Source of the DNA: Saccharothrix sp. ST-888
Lineage (GTDB): Bacteria > Actinomycetota > Actinomycetes > Streptomycetales > Streptomycetaceae
Length of the DNA stretch: 64,000 nt
Direction: 5' to 3'
Assembly: GCF_000955975.1 (NCBI RefSeq)
Contig: NZ_JYJF01000002.1
Coordinates: 124,001-188,000, forward strand
The notes under the pieces are model-generated. The model saw nothing but the letters and a program-made list of their open reading frames with translations, had not been told where the DNA came from and made no database searches. The position numbers and the translations under genes were made by a program. Shown here piece after piece: positions 7,056 through 15,302 of this stretch; within the stretch, counting starts at the first letter, position 1, and each line of letters starts with the position of its first letter.

Positions 7056-7847
7056 TCAGAGCACCTTGGAGAGGAAGGCCCTGGTGCGTTCGTGCTGGGG
7101 GTCGGTGAGGACGTCGCGGGGGTGGCCCGACTCGACCACGACGCCGCCGTCCATGAAGACCAGCGCGTCGCCGACCTCGCGGGCGAAGCCCATCTCGTGG
7201 GTGACGACGATCATCGTCATGCCCTCCTCGGCGAGGCCGCGCATGACGTCCAGGACGTCGCCGACCAGCTCGGGGTCGAGCGCGGAGGTGGGCTCGTCGA
7301 AGAGCATCAGCTTGGGCTTCATGGCCAGCGCACGGGCGATCGCCACCCGCTGCTGCTGGCCGCCGGAGAGCTGGGTCGGGTAGTTCCCGGCCTTGTCGGC
7401 CAGGCCGACGCGCTCCAGCAGGGCCATCGCGCGCTCCTTGGCGGCGGCCCGGCTCTCCTTCTTGACCTGCACCGGCGCCTCGATGACGTTCTCCAGGGCG
7501 GTCATGTGCGGGAAGAGGTTGAACCGCTGGAAGACCATGCCGATGTCGCGGCGCTTGAGGGCGACCTCGCGGTCCCTGAGCTCGTGGAGCTTGCCGCCCC
7601 TCATCGCGTAGCCGACCAGCTCGCCGTCCACGGACAGCAGGCCGCCGTTGATCTTCTCCAGGTGGTTGATGCACCGCAGGAAGGTCGACTTGCCGGAGCC
7701 GGAGGGCCCGATCAGGCAGAACACCTCGCCCTGCTCGACCTCCAGGTCGATGCCCTTGAGCACCTCGACCAGCCCGTAGGACTTGCGCACGCCCTCGGCC
7801 TTGACCATCGGCTCACCGGAGGTCCGGGGTTTTGCCAGGTCGGTCAT
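7056..7847 (-). CDS. Polar amino acid ABC transporter ATP-binding protein
   Basis: A 263-residue ATPase of the GlnQ/HisP type that powers uptake of polar amino acids. The Walker A motif GPSGSGKST is at residues 47-55, the Q-loop FQRFNLFPHM and the ABC signature LSGGQQQR follow, then Walker B with LMLFDEPTSALDPE and the switch histidine in VVTHEM. Its ATG overlaps the stop of the permease gene (ATGA), and its ribosome binding site GGGAGG lies inside that gene, so the two are translationally coupled. Last gene of the operon, followed by a strong hairpin. Confidence 0.95.
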   Translation of the reverse strand: MTDLAKPRTSGEPMVKAEGVRKSYGLVEVLKGIDLEVEQGEVFCLIGPSGSGKSTFLRCINHLEKINGGLLSVDGELVGYAMRGGKLHELRDREVALKRRDIGMVFQRFNLFPHMTALENVIEAPVQVKKESRAAAKERAMALLERVGLADKAGNYPTQLSGGQQQRVAIARALAMKPKLMLFDEPTSALDPELVGDVLDVMRGLAEEGMTMIVVTHEMGFAREVGDALVFMDGGVVVESGHPRDVLTDPQHERTRAFLSKVL

Positions 7848-8818
7848 ACGTGACCACCTCCCTCAAGGCCGGGGACGACGTCGGACCTGCCGCTCGGCAC
7901 CGGCTTCCCGGCGAACAGGCCGCGCAGCCGCGCCAGCGGTGTGGGCGGCAGGGTCCGGGTCGTCCCACGTCCGTAGTACCGCTCGATGTAGTACTGCCCG
8001 ATGGTCAGCACCGAGGTCAGGAAGAGGTACCAGAGGCTGACGGTGATCAGCAGCGGGATGGTCTGGAAGTTGCGCGAGTAGATGTTCTGACCGGCCCGGA
8101 AGAGCTCCTCCAGGGCGATCACGCTGACCAGCGAGGTGGTCTTGAGCATCGAGATGGTCTCGTTGCCGGTCGGCGGGATGATCACCCGCATGGCCTGCGG
8201 GAGGACGATCCGGCGCATGGTCTGGAACCGGCTCATGCCGAGCGCGTGCGCGGCCTCGCCCTGGCCCTCGTCCACCGACTGGATGCCGCCGCGGACGATC
8301 TCCGCCATGTAGGCGGCCTCGTTGAGGCCCAGGCCCAGCAGGGCCGCAGTGAACACCGGGATCAGCGAGTTGGTCGACTCCGACCAGAACGAGGGCCCGA
8401 ACGGGATGCCGAGCGACAGTTTCGGCCACAGTGCGCCGAGGAAGTTCCAGAAGACCAGCTGGACCAGCACGGGGGTGCCGCGGAAGACCCAGATGTAGAA
8501 CCAGGCGGTGGCCGACAGCAGCGGGTTCGGGGACAGCCGCATCACCGCGAGGATGATCCCGCCGAGCACGCCCATGACCATGGACAGCGCGGTCAGCTCC
8601 AGGGTGACCCCGAGGCCGCGCAGGATGCTCGAGTCGAACAGGTACGTGCCTACGACGTTCCACTCGAAGGCGGGGTTGAAGATCAGGGCGTGGAGCAGCA
8701 TCGCCGCCAGCACGGTGATGACGACGGCTCCGGCCCAGCGTCCGGGGTGGCGAACCGGGACGGCCTTGATGGTGGCCGGCGGTCCCGGTGTCACCTCCCC
8801 CTGGTCGGGAGAGTTCAC
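7844..8818 (-). CDS. Polar amino acid ABC transporter permease
   Basis: A 324-residue HisM/GlnP-family permease. After a Pro-rich cytoplasmic start it has a first membrane segment (WAGAVVITVLAAMLLHALIF). A long loop and several more segments follow, and the EAA loop appears as EGQGEAAHALGMSRFQ before the coupling helix. The GTG start (MNSPDQGEVTPG) was chosen because GAGG lies 8 bases upstream and it avoids overlap with the binding-protein gene; a longer frame exists. It is the only permease in the cluster and probably forms a homodimer. It is translationally coupled to the ATPase. Confidence 0.92.
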   Translation of the reverse strand: MNSPDQGEVTPGPPATIKAVPVRHPGRWAGAVVITVLAAMLLHALIFNPAFEWNVVGTYLFDSSILRGLGVTLELTALSMVMGVLGGIILAVMRLSPNPLLSATAWFYIWVFRGTPVLVQLVFWNFLGALWPKLSLGIPFGPSFWSESTNSLIPVFTAALLGLGLNEAAYMAEIVRGGIQSVDEGQGEAAHALGMSRFQTMRRIVLPQAMRVIIPPTGNETISMLKTTSLVSVIALEELFRAGQNIYSRNFQTIPLLITVSLWYLFLTSVLTIGQYYIERYYGRGTTRTLPPTPLARLRGLFAGKPVPSGRSDVVPGLEGGGHV

Positions 8819-8853
8819 GTTGGTGGCCTCGGGGGGTGCGTTCCGGCGGGGGG

Positions 8854-9786
8854 TCAGCTCTTGGCGGCGTTGATCTCGGACTTGGTGATCGCCCCGGCCT
8901 CGACGCCCCACTTCTGCAGGATCTGCTGGTAGGTGCCGTCGTCCATCAGCGACTGGACGGCGCCCTGGACCGCCTTGGTCAGCGGGGAGCCCTTGGCCAG
9001 CGCGATGCCGTACGGGGCGCTGTCCCGGGTCTCGCCCAGCTTCTCCAGCTGGCCGTTGGTCTGCTTGACGGCGTAGTCGATGACCTGCGAGTCGGCGCTC
9101 ATGACCTGGTCGCGGCCGGACACCAGGGCGGTGGTGACGTCGGTCTGCAGGTCGAACTTGTCGCCGTCGTTCGGCACGGTCGGCTTTCCGGCCTTGGTGC
9201 AGGCCGGGTTGATGTTGCCCTTGATGTCGTCGACCTCGGTGGTGCCGGTCTGGACGGCGATCTTCTTGCCGCAGAGGTCGTCGGCGGAGATCTTGTCCGG
9301 GTTGCCCTTCTTGACCGCGAACGCGATGCCCGAGTTGAAGTAGGTGACCATGTCGACGGTCTGCTCACGCTCCTTCGTGTCGGTGAAGGAGCTCATTCCG
9401 AGCTGGAACTTCTTCGCGTCGATACCGGGGATGATCGCGGTGAAGCCGGAGTTCTGGACCTCGGCGGTCAGACCCAGCTTCTGCGCGATGGCGTTGGCCA
9501 GGTCGACGTCCATGCCGACGACGTTGCCCTTGTCGTCCTTGAACTCGTCCGGTGCGTAACTGGCGTCGGCGCCGACCACCAGCTTGCCGCTCGCCTTGAC
9601 GTCGGCGGGGACGAGCGCGGCCAGGGCCGGGTCGGCGGTGACGGCCTTGACCGAGGCGCTCGGGTTGGCGCCGGTCGAACCGCCGGAGGAGGAGCCGCTG
9701 CTGCCGCAGGCGGTGAGCGCGAGGGTGGCGGTGGCGAGGACGGCGCCGGCCGCGAGGAGGCGGGAGCGCGAGGTGCGGACGATCAT
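8854..9786 (-). CDS. Polar amino acid ABC transporter substrate-binding lipoprotein
   Basis: A 310-residue family 3 solute-binding protein. A signal peptide (MIVRTSRSRLLAAGAVLATA) ends in the lipobox LTAC, so it is lipid-anchored outside the membrane. The ligand-binding fold starts at GKLVVGADASYAPDEF, with GMDVDLANAIAQKLG and the late APYGIALAKGS strand typical of glutamate/glutamine/arginine binders. GGAGGAGA lies 7 bases before the ATG. It is 35 bp upstream of the permease gene and belongs to the same operon. The ligand is inferred only from family resemblance. Confidence 0.93.
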   Translation of the reverse strand: MIVRTSRSRLLAAGAVLATATLALTACGSSGSSSGGSTGANPSASVKAVTADPALAALVPADVKASGKLVVGADASYAPDEFKDDKGNVVGMDVDLANAIAQKLGLTAEVQNSGFTAIIPGIDAKKFQLGMSSFTDTKEREQTVDMVTYFNSGIAFAVKKGNPDKISADDLCGKKIAVQTGTTEVDDIKGNINPACTKAGKPTVPNDGDKFDLQTDVTTALVSGRDQVMSADSQVIDYAVKQTNGQLEKLGETRDSAPYGIALAKGSPLTKAVQGAVQSLMDDGTYQQILQKWGVEAGAITKSEINAAKS

Positions 9787-10144
9787 GAGGGGGAATCTCC
9801 TCCTGTGGGAGAGGTCGGGTGGAGGTCCTGCCGGAATCCTTTGGTCGCCACCCTCCGCCGAGATGGACGATGTGATCGAACGGGCTCGAACGAGTGCACA
9901 CCCCCGGCTGCCGGCCGGAGTGCCCGCGCACGGCCGGGGAGCCGAAGGGGCAGTTTCGATCCGAGTTGGTGGGAATCCTGCCACTCGGTGTCGATGGGCG
10001 GGCTCTTATTCAGATCAAAATCGGATAACGGGGACTCGACATGTCCGCTATTCGGACGAATTCCACGGTCCTGTCACCCTGCATGCGGGCGTACGGACCT
10101 CGGCGGCGCCAAGTGCGGCGCCCCGGCCTCTCCCTGACCAGACG
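9787..10144 (-). promoter_or_regulatory. Promoter region of the amino acid importer operon
   Basis: A 358-bp non-coding gap between two tandem binding-protein genes. It should hold the terminator of the upstream gene and the importer promoter. A small inverted repeat GTCCG-CTATT-CGGAC lies at 10043-10057, beside an AT-richer patch (TTATTCAGATCAAAATC near 10007). No regulator site can be named. Confidence 0.4.
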
Positions 10145-11065
10145 TCAGAACCCGCCGTTGATCACCGCATTCTGGGCCGCCCCCGCCGAGACGTTCCACT
10201 TGGTGAGAATCCTGTCGTACGCACCGCTGCGGATCACCCGGTCCAGCGCCTTGGCCACCAGGTCCCGCAGAGCGGTGTCGGACTTCCGCAGCGCGATGCC
10301 GTACGGGCCGGGCTGGAGCTGCGCGCTGGAGACCTGGTACTTGTCCGGGTCGGTCTTGGCGACGTACGCGGCGACCGGGAAGTCGTTCAGGTCGGCGATC
10401 GCCTTGCCCGAGGCGAGCTCGGCCAGGGCCTGCTCGTCGGTGTCCAGCAGGTGCACGGTCAGCGGCTTCTTCAGCTTGGCGCAGGAGCCGGTCTGCCGGT
10501 CGGCGATCTCGGCCTGGGTGGTGCCGCGCTGGAGTGCGACGGTGTGGCCGCACAGATCGTCCAGGTTCCTGATGTTCTTCGGGTTGTCCTTCTGGACGAG
10601 GATCGAGGTCCCGGCGACGAAGTAGTCGACGAAGTCCACGCCGGGATCGACCTGCTTGCCGCCCTCGTCGGTGCCGTCCCGGCGCTGGCGGTTGTCGCTC
10701 AGCGCGGACATCGCCACATCGATGTCCTTGGCCTGCAGCGCGGGGATCAGCTTGTCGAACGAGGTGTCCACGAACTGGACCTTCAGGCCGAGCTCCTTGC
10801 CGATCGCCTCCGCGATGTCCGGGTCGAGCCCGGTCGCCTCGCCGTTCTGGCCCTTGAACTCCACCGGCGCGTAGTTGAGGTCCGAACCTATCTTCAGTAC
10901 ACCGGCGGACCTGACGGCCGCGGGCAGCTTGCCGTGCAGGTCATCGGAGTCGGGGTTGGCGGGCGCCGAACCGCTGCTGCAGGCCGTGAGCAGCAGCGTC
11001 CCGACGGCCAGGGCCACCGTGGCCCGCCCGGCGCGGCTCGTGGTCAGTGGCGTCGTGGGGTGCAT
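10145..11065 (-). CDS. Second amino acid-binding lipoprotein (family 3 solute-binding protein)
   Basis: A 306-residue paralogue of the neighbouring binding protein. The signal peptide ends in lipobox LLTAC. Mature parts include GVLKIGSDLNYAPVEFKG, GLDPDIAEAIGKELGLK and GPYGIALRKSDTALRD. GGAGGAG lies 6 bases before the ATG. It is 358 bp from the importer operon with its own upstream region, so it may be an alternative receptor for the same permease/ATPase with different ligand range; that is inference. No permease of its own is present. Confidence 0.9.
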   Translation of the reverse strand: MHPTTPLTTSRAGRATVALAVGTLLLTACSSGSAPANPDSDDLHGKLPAAVRSAGVLKIGSDLNYAPVEFKGQNGEATGLDPDIAEAIGKELGLKVQFVDTSFDKLIPALQAKDIDVAMSALSDNRQRRDGTDEGGKQVDPGVDFVDYFVAGTSILVQKDNPKNIRNLDDLCGHTVALQRGTTQAEIADRQTGSCAKLKKPLTVHLLDTDEQALAELASGKAIADLNDFPVAAYVAKTDPDKYQVSSAQLQPGPYGIALRKSDTALRDLVAKALDRVIRSGAYDRILTKWNVSAGAAQNAVINGGF

Positions 11066-11746
11066 GGTGAGCTCCTCCGGTTGGGCGAGGGGTGCTGTGC
11101 CACCAGGCTTGCGCGGGTGTGCGGATGGACCGGGTGCCGTGCCCCGCCGGGCCACGGCCCTGGGATGACCGGTGGCCGAAAGTGGGATCCTCCCATCCCG
11201 CTCTGCCGGGCCGATCGGCGGGTGTGTCAGAATCTGGTATCGGGTGACCCCCGAACAGGACTCAGACCGCCGGGCCCCCTCTGTCGATAGGGCGGGGGAG
11301 GACCCGGGGCGCGCAGGACCGGAAGTCGAAGACTCCGACTCTGGATCCGCAGCGCCGACTCCCCTCCGTGTCTGGAGTTCACCCCTGCGAGTGCGCGTGC
11401 CCGGTCGCCGTTGTCGCCACCGGCCGGCCGGTTCTTCCGAAACCGCCGGTCGTCAAGAGGTGATTCAGCGATGACCAGTGCGTGAAGAGGACAAAAAGGC
11501 ATAGGTGCGGTGCCTCGGTCCGACCTACGCTCGACGTCCGGCCATGGCCGGATGACGCTCTGGCAGAGCGGAAGCACAGCGCAGAAAACCCATACCCTCA
11601 CCCGAGGGCGCGCCCGACGGCTGCGCCCCCGACCCGGCTCCGGGTACGCCCAGGCGTACCCGGTTTCCGCTTCCCCTTCCGGGAGGTGTGCCGGGTCGAC
11701 TGACCGTCGGCCGCGCGCTCTCGCTGATCATGACGAAGAGGTCATC
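11066..11746. promoter_or_regulatory. Divergent regulatory region between binding protein and malic enzyme
   Basis: A 681-bp gap between divergent genes with no convincing coding frame. It should contain promoters for both. Notable elements are a 24-bp palindrome (11640-11663, listed separately) and an inverted repeat ATGAC-GAAGAG-GTCAT (11730-11745) that places the purine-rich malic enzyme ribosome binding site in a hairpin loop. Confidence 0.5.
11640..11663 (+). promoter_or_regulatory. 24-bp palindrome upstream of malic enzyme
   Basis: CCGGGTACGCC-CA-GGCGTACCCGG has 11-bp perfect arms and a 2-base centre, 84 bp before the malic enzyme start. The short centre and position suggest an operator. 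The binding regulator is unknown. Confidence 0.5.
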
Positions 11747-12943
11747 GTGGCAGCGGAGATCATCCACCCGAACACCCAGGACACCGAGGACCCGGTCGAC
11801 GCGGTCTTCGCGCTGCACCGCGGCGGCAAGATGGAGGTGCGCGCCACGGTGCCGGTGCGCGACGCGGACGACCTGTCCCTCGCCTACACACCGGGTGTGG
11901 CCCGGGTCTGCACGGCCATCGCCGAGCAGCCCGAGCTGGTCAACGACTACACCTGGAAGTCCAACGTGGTCGCGGTCGTCACCGACGGCACCGCCGTGCT
12001 GGGCCTCGGCGACATCGGTCCCGAGGCGTCGCTGCCGGTGATGGAGGGCAAGGCGATCCTCTTCAAGCAGTTCGGCGGCGTGGACGCGGTCCCGATCGCG
12101 CTGGCCTGCACCGAAGTTGACGAAATCGTCGAGACCGTGGTCCGGCTCGCCCCGTCCTTCGGCGGCGTCAACCTGGAGGACATCTCCGCCCCGCGCTGCT
12201 TCGAGATCGAACGACGGCTCCAGGACGCCCTGGACATCCCGATCTTCCACGACGACCAGCACGGCACCGCGATCGTCACCACCGCCGCCCTGTGGAACGC
12301 CGCCAAGGTGACCAGCCGCGAGGTCGGCGACCTGCGGGCGGTCATCTCCGGCGCCGGCGCGGCCGGGATCGCCATCGCCAAGATGCTGCTCGCGGCCGGG
12401 ATCGGCGACGTGGCGGTCTGCGACCGGCGCGGCGTGGTGTACGAGGGCCGGGACGACCTGACGGACGTCAAGGCCGAGATCGCCGCGCGGACCAACAAGG
12501 CCGGGCTCAAGGGCTCGCTGGCCGAGGCGCTGGCAGGTGCGGACGTCTTCATCGGCGTCTCCGGCGGCACCGTGCCGGAGGACGTCGTCGCCACCATGGC
12601 CGAGGGCTGCTTCATCTTCGCGATGGCCAACCCCGACCCGGAGATCCACCCCGAGGTCGCGCACCGGTACGCGGCCGTGGTGGCCACCGGGCGCAGCGAC
12701 TTCCCGAACCAGATCAACAACGTGCTGGCCTTCCCCGGCATCTTCGCCGGTGCCCTCCAGGTCCGGGCCGGCCGGATCACCGAGGGCATGAAGCTGGCCG
12801 CCGCCAAGGCGCTGGCCGCCGTCGTCGCCGACGAGCTGACGCCGCAGAAGGTCATCCCCTCGCCGTTCGACGAGCGGGTCGCCCCGGCGGTCACCAGGGC
12901 CGTGGCCGAGGCCGCCCGCGCGGAGGGCGTCGCACGGCGGTAA
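11747..12943 (+). CDS. NAD(P)-dependent malic enzyme
   Basis: A 398-residue short-form malic enzyme that converts malate to pyruvate and CO2 with reduction of NAD(P). Residues 44-53 (SLAYTPGVAR) contain the catalytic tyrosine. The metal and substrate region is around PIFHDDQHGTAIV (165-177), and the Rossmann motif GAGAAGIAIAKM starts at residue 202. It starts at a GTG (MAAEIIHPN). The upstream frame is open but unlike the family. By position in the streptomycete gene order it corresponds to the NADP-type enzyme, but cofactor choice is not provable here. It supplies NADPH or pyruvate at the TCA/lipid branch. Confidence 0.93.
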   Translation: MAAEIIHPNTQDTEDPVDAVFALHRGGKMEVRATVPVRDADDLSLAYTPGVARVCTAIAEQPELVNDYTWKSNVVAVVTDGTAVLGLGDIGPEASLPVMEGKAILFKQFGGVDAVPIALACTEVDEIVETVVRLAPSFGGVNLEDISAPRCFEIERRLQDALDIPIFHDDQHGTAIVTTAALWNAAKVTSREVGDLRAVISGAGAAGIAIAKMLLAAGIGDVAVCDRRGVVYEGRDDLTDVKAEIAARTNKAGLKGSLAEALAGADVFIGVSGGTVPEDVVATMAEGCFIFAMANPDPEIHPEVAHRYAAVVATGRSDFPNQINNVLAFPGIFAGALQVRAGRITEGMKLAAAKALAAVVADELTPQKVIPSPFDERVAPAVTRAVAEAARAEGVARR

Positions 12944-12965
12944 CGGCCGAACGGCCGAAGGCCGT

Positions 12966-13123
12966 CAGGGGCGCGGGGAACCGCGCGAGGCGGAAGACGA
13001 CTGGGTTCAGCCGGAGATGGTGGGCGAGTTGCACGTGGTGGCCTCCCGGCGGGGTGCTGCAACCTGTCCACCGGAGGTACCCGCGGCCCGGTGCCTTCCG
13101 CTTCGCACAGTTCCCCGCGCCCC
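12966..13123. repeat. Dispersed palindromic repeat, copy 1
   Basis: A 158-bp element between malic enzyme and the MDR gene. Its left end (GGGGCGCGGGGAACCGCGCG, from 12969) and right end (ending TTCCCCGCGCCCC at 13123) are inverted copies of each other over about 29 bp with three mismatches. A second copy at 41312-41473 shares both ends and the interior blocks CGACTGxGTTCxGCCG and GGCGAGxTGCAC. Such GC palindromic elements recur in streptomycete intergenic regions; function unknown. Confidence 0.7.
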
Positions 13124-13216
13124 GACGGCATTCAACCCGGCGAAGCCGGGACACGCGGTGGAGGTCACACCGCCGCGTGGTTCCGGGCCACCGCCGTCGC
13201 CGCTATCGTCCGGGGC

Positions 13217-14179
13217 ATGTTCGCTGCCTACGCCGCACGTATCGACGCCGACGACCCGCTGAGCGCGCTGGAGTTGGGGGAACTCCCCGAACCGCAGGCC
13301 CGTCCGGGCTGGAGTGTGGTGACGGTCAGGGCCGCCACCCTCAACCACCACGACCTCTGGTCACTGCGCGGGGTGGGACTGCCCGCCGAGCGGCTGCCGA
13401 TGATCCTGGGCTGCGACGCCGCAGGGGTGGACGAGCACGGCAACGAGGTCGTCATCCACTCGGTGATCGGCCAGAGCGGCCACGGGGTCGGCCCCGACGA
13501 ACCGCGCTCCCTGCTGACCGAGCGCTACCAGGGCACCTTCGCCGCGCGCGTCGCGGTACCGACCTGGAACCTGCTGCCCAAGCCCGCCGAACTCTCCTTC
13601 GAGCAGGCCGCCTGCCTGCCCACCGCCTGGCTGACGGCCTACCGGATGCTCTTCACCAAGGCGGGCGTCAAGCCCGGCGACACCGTCCTGGTCCAGGGTG
13701 CTGGGGGCGGGGTCTCCACCGCGCTGGTGGTGCTGGCCAAGGCGGCGGGACTGCGGGTCTGGGTGACCGGACGGGACGAGGCCAAGCGGGCCCGTGCGGT
13801 CGAACTCGGGGCGGACGCCGCCTTCGAGAGCGGCGCCCGGCTGCCCGAGCGGGTGGACGCGGTGATGGAGACCGTCGGCGCCGCCACCTGGGCGCACTCG
13901 GTCAAGGCCCTCAGGCCCGGCGGCACCATCGTCATCTCGGGTGCCACCTCCGGCTACCACCCGCCCGCGACCGAGCTGCACCGGATCTTCTTCCTCGAAC
14001 TCAACGTCGCCGGTTCGACGATGGGCACCAAGGAGGAGCTCGCCGGTCTGCTCTCGCTCTGCGTCAACACCGGGATCCGGCCGGTGATCGACAGCGTGCT
14101 GCCGCTCACCGAGGCCCGCGACGCCTTCGCCCGCCTCGCCAAGGGCGACGTCTTCGGCAAGCTCGTCCTGACCCCGTGA
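13217..14179 (+). CDS. Zinc-binding dehydrogenase / quinone reductase-like MDR protein
   Basis: A 320-residue medium-chain dehydrogenase/reductase. The GroES-like part covers GWSVVTVRAATLNHHDLWSL to about residue 120 with LGCDAAGVDEHG; the nucleotide-binding fold has VLVQGAGGGVSTAL at residues 157-170. No cysteine cluster for structural zinc is visible, so it is probably a zinc-free NADPH-dependent oxidoreductase. The substrate is unknown. It starts at ATG with a poor ribosome binding site (GTCCGGGGC). It lies downstream of the palindromic repeat and is convergent with the PadR gene. Confidence 0.85.
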   Translation: MFAAYAARIDADDPLSALELGELPEPQARPGWSVVTVRAATLNHHDLWSLRGVGLPAERLPMILGCDAAGVDEHGNEVVIHSVIGQSGHGVGPDEPRSLLTERYQGTFAARVAVPTWNLLPKPAELSFEQAACLPTAWLTAYRMLFTKAGVKPGDTVLVQGAGGGVSTALVVLAKAAGLRVWVTGRDEAKRARAVELGADAAFESGARLPERVDAVMETVGAATWAHSVKALRPGGTIVISGATSGYHPPATELHRIFFLELNVAGSTMGTKEELAGLLSLCVNTGIRPVIDSVLPLTEARDAFARLAKGDVFGKLVLTP

Positions 14180-14217
14180 ACCCGTCCTCCCGGGGCGGCG
14201 GTTGACTCTCCACCGGG

Positions 14218-14234
14218 CGCGCGGTTCCCCGCGC
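14218..14234. repeat. Solitary arm of the palindromic repeat
   Basis: CGCGCGGTTCCCCGCGC is the exact reverse complement of 12971-12987 in repeat copy 1. It lies in the short convergent gap after the MDR gene and may be a remnant or solo end. A chance match is possible in DNA this GC-rich. Confidence 0.4.
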
Positions 14235-14251
14235 GGCCGGTGGCCCGCCCG

Positions 14252-15301
14252 TCAGCCCAGGAGTTGCCGCAGCCGCGCCGCCGCTGCGGCCAGCGCGCCA
14301 CGCGATTCGGCGAGTTGGGCGGCCGTCACCCCGGTGTCCCGGGCGGTGTCCCTGACCTGGTCGCGGAAGCGGTCCAGCAGGCGCTCCAACTCCCGGGCGG
14401 GGTCGGCCGAAGGGTCGGTCTCCGTCCACGGCGGGAGGTCCGCCGGGGGCTGCTCGGCCCTGCGGTCCCGGTCCTCCTTGTCCAGGTCGATCCGGGTGAC
14501 CCGGACCTCCTCCTCGGGCGCTGCGGGGTAGCCCCACTTGGCGGCGTCGGCCAGCCCGGCCAGGCTCCTGGTCAGCTCGGAGAGCCCCTCGGCCAGCCCG
14601 GAGGACCAGTCCCCGCGGGCCGCCGCATCGCGGACCTGCTGCTCCACCCGGTGCTTGATCCGCAGCGCCTCCTGCTGTGCGGCGGACCTGGCGGCCCTGG
14701 ACTGCTCGCGCAGCCTGCGGGCCTCCTCCTCGGCGGCCTTGGCCTTCGCCTTGGCGGCCCGCTCCTGCTCCTTGGCCCGCCTCGCCTGCTCCTTGGCCTG
14801 GGCCTTGAACTGGGCGAACTCCTCCTTGGCCCGCTGCCAGGACTCCTTGTCGCCCCACGGGCCGTCCCAGGGGGTCCCGGCCCCGGCGCCGGCCCCGTCC
14901 TCGGCCTGCGGCCTGGGCGCCTTCCTGGCCGCGCCCCAGAGTTCCTCGCGCAGGTCCTTGGCGCTGTCCCGGACGTCCTCGCGGATCGCCCCGGCCAGCT
15001 GGGCCACCGACTCGCGGATCTCCACCTCCAGCTCGGCCAGTTCGTCCTGGCGCAGGGTCAGCTCGGTGCGCCCGGCGTCGGTGAGGCGGAAGACCTTGCG
15101 GCCGCCCTCGGTGGTGTGGCTGACCAGGCCCTCCTTCTCCAGCTTCGCCAGCCGCGGGTACACGGTGCCGGCCGAGGGCGCGTACAGGCCCTGGAACCGC
15201 TCCTCCAGGAGCCGGATCACCTCGTAGCCGTGGCGGGGGGCCTCGTCCAGGAGCTTGAGCAGGTAGAGCCGGAGCCGGCCGTGGCCGAAGACGGGGGTCA
15301 T
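14252..15301 (-). CDS. PadR-family transcriptional regulator with long coiled-coil tail
   Basis: A 349-residue PadR regulator. The winged helix covers about residues 1-85 (RLRLYLLKLLDEAPRHGYEV, then SAGTVYPRLAKLEKEGLV). An Ala/Lys/Glu/Arg-rich region from about 140 to 230 (EQARRAKEQERAAKAKA) looks like a long coiled coil, and a C-terminal segment follows with ARELERLLDRFRDQVRDT. Typical PadR proteins are about 110 to 180 residues, so the tail is an addition. The ATG lies one base past the stop of the DUF4097 gene, so the two form an operon. Twin palindromes upstream of that operon are likely its own operators. Confidence 0.9.
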   Translation of the reverse strand: MTPVFGHGRLRLYLLKLLDEAPRHGYEVIRLLEERFQGLYAPSAGTVYPRLAKLEKEGLVSHTTEGGRKVFRLTDAGRTELTLRQDELAELEVEIRESVAQLAGAIREDVRDSAKDLREELWGAARKAPRPQAEDGAGAGAGTPWDGPWGDKESWQRAKEEFAQFKAQAKEQARRAKEQERAAKAKAKAAEEEARRLREQSRAARSAAQQEALRIKHRVEQQVRDAAARGDWSSGLAEGLSELTRSLAGLADAAKWGYPAAPEEEVRVTRIDLDKEDRDRRAEQPPADLPPWTETDPSADPARELERLLDRFRDQVRDTARDTGVTAAQLAESRGALAAAAARLRQLLG

Positions 15302-15302
15302 G

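Noticed and set aside
11227..11601. Minus-strand open frame of about 125 codons in the malic enzyme upstream region
   Set aside because: No ribosome binding site, no family resemblance, and Arg/Pro-rich content typical of chance frames; the region is better read as regulatory.
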